Shown: one piece after another, positions 63,963 to 64,000 of the stretch
Layout: each line of letters starts with the position of its first letter
Numbering within the stretch: the stretch's first letter is position 1
Source: Ophiura sarsii
Taxonomy: Eukaryota; Echinodermata; Ophiuroidea; Amphilepidida; Ophiuridae
Assembly: GCA_035610835.1 (NCBI GenBank)
Contig: CM069454.1
Location: 57,270,580-57,334,579, forward strand
Direction: 5' to 3'
Length of the DNA stretch: 64,000 nucleotides
Notes under the pieces: model-generated
The model's database searches: none
Told to the model about the DNA's origin: nothing
The model's input: the letters and a program-made list of their open reading frames with translations, nothing else
Translations under genes and position numbers: made by a program

Positions 63963-64000
63963 AGTTGATTCTCTTTCCAATTAAAGTGTACATAGTACAA

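Overview
This window looks like a piece of an AT-rich animal nuclear genome, most likely a marine invertebrate and probably a deuterostome (echinoderm, hemichordate or lancelet grade). The evidence is spliced genes, a CR1/L2-type LINE, Penelope-like GIY-YIG remnants, tRNA-derived repeats, TTAGGG telomere-type motifs, and very many short non-autonomous DNA transposons. The species itself cannot be named from the sequence. One 100-base run of N (24352-24451) marks an assembly gap.

Coding content is small. (1) On the minus strand, two joined exons (58220-58002 and 56848-50296) encode the C-terminal part of a PARP-family mono-ADP-ribosyltransferase. Its catalytic domain runs directly into a tail of roughly 2,000 residues of Ser/Thr-rich tandem repeats (about 34 units of 49 residues, then units of 67 residues). 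(2) On the plus strand, a large exon (32217-34112) and a probable upstream exon (30633-30732) encode a protein with two C2H2 zinc fingers followed by a C..C..HxH domain like that of CARF/FAR1-type transcription factors. (3) A 46-nt coding segment with good splice signals (21812-21885) encodes a signal peptide, so a secreted-protein gene starts here; its later exons were not found. (4) An acidic, 50-residue-repeat ORF (40520-39870) lies inside a hAT-like element. A low-confidence terminal exon lies at 41436-41663.

Layout: 1-9 kb holds minisatellites (19-bp and about 65-bp units), nested foldback elements and a LINE fragment. 9-20 kb holds MITEs of several families. 20-27 kb holds the signal-peptide exon, tRNA-like elements, the gap and C-rich low-complexity DNA. 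27-36 kb holds the zinc-finger gene among piggyBac-like and other TTAA elements. 36.7-39.2 kb is a 61/65-bp satellite with higher-order structure. 39.5-50 kb holds the hAT element, a Penelope remnant, MITEs and a LINE inserted in a MITE. 50.3-58.2 kb is the PARP gene. 58.3-64 kb holds a minisatellite rich in AGGTCAAAGGTCA motifs, then a hAT MITE nested in a PIF/Harbinger-like element.

The transposon record is unusually readable. Many elements keep their target-site duplications (TTAA, TA, TTA, 8 bp, 9 bp), so superfamily and nesting order can be inferred directly. The most unusual items are the PARP with a giant repeat tail, the hairpin-conserving piggyBac-like MITE, the Penelope ends with a hammerhead-like core, and the acidic-repeat ORF carried by a hAT element.
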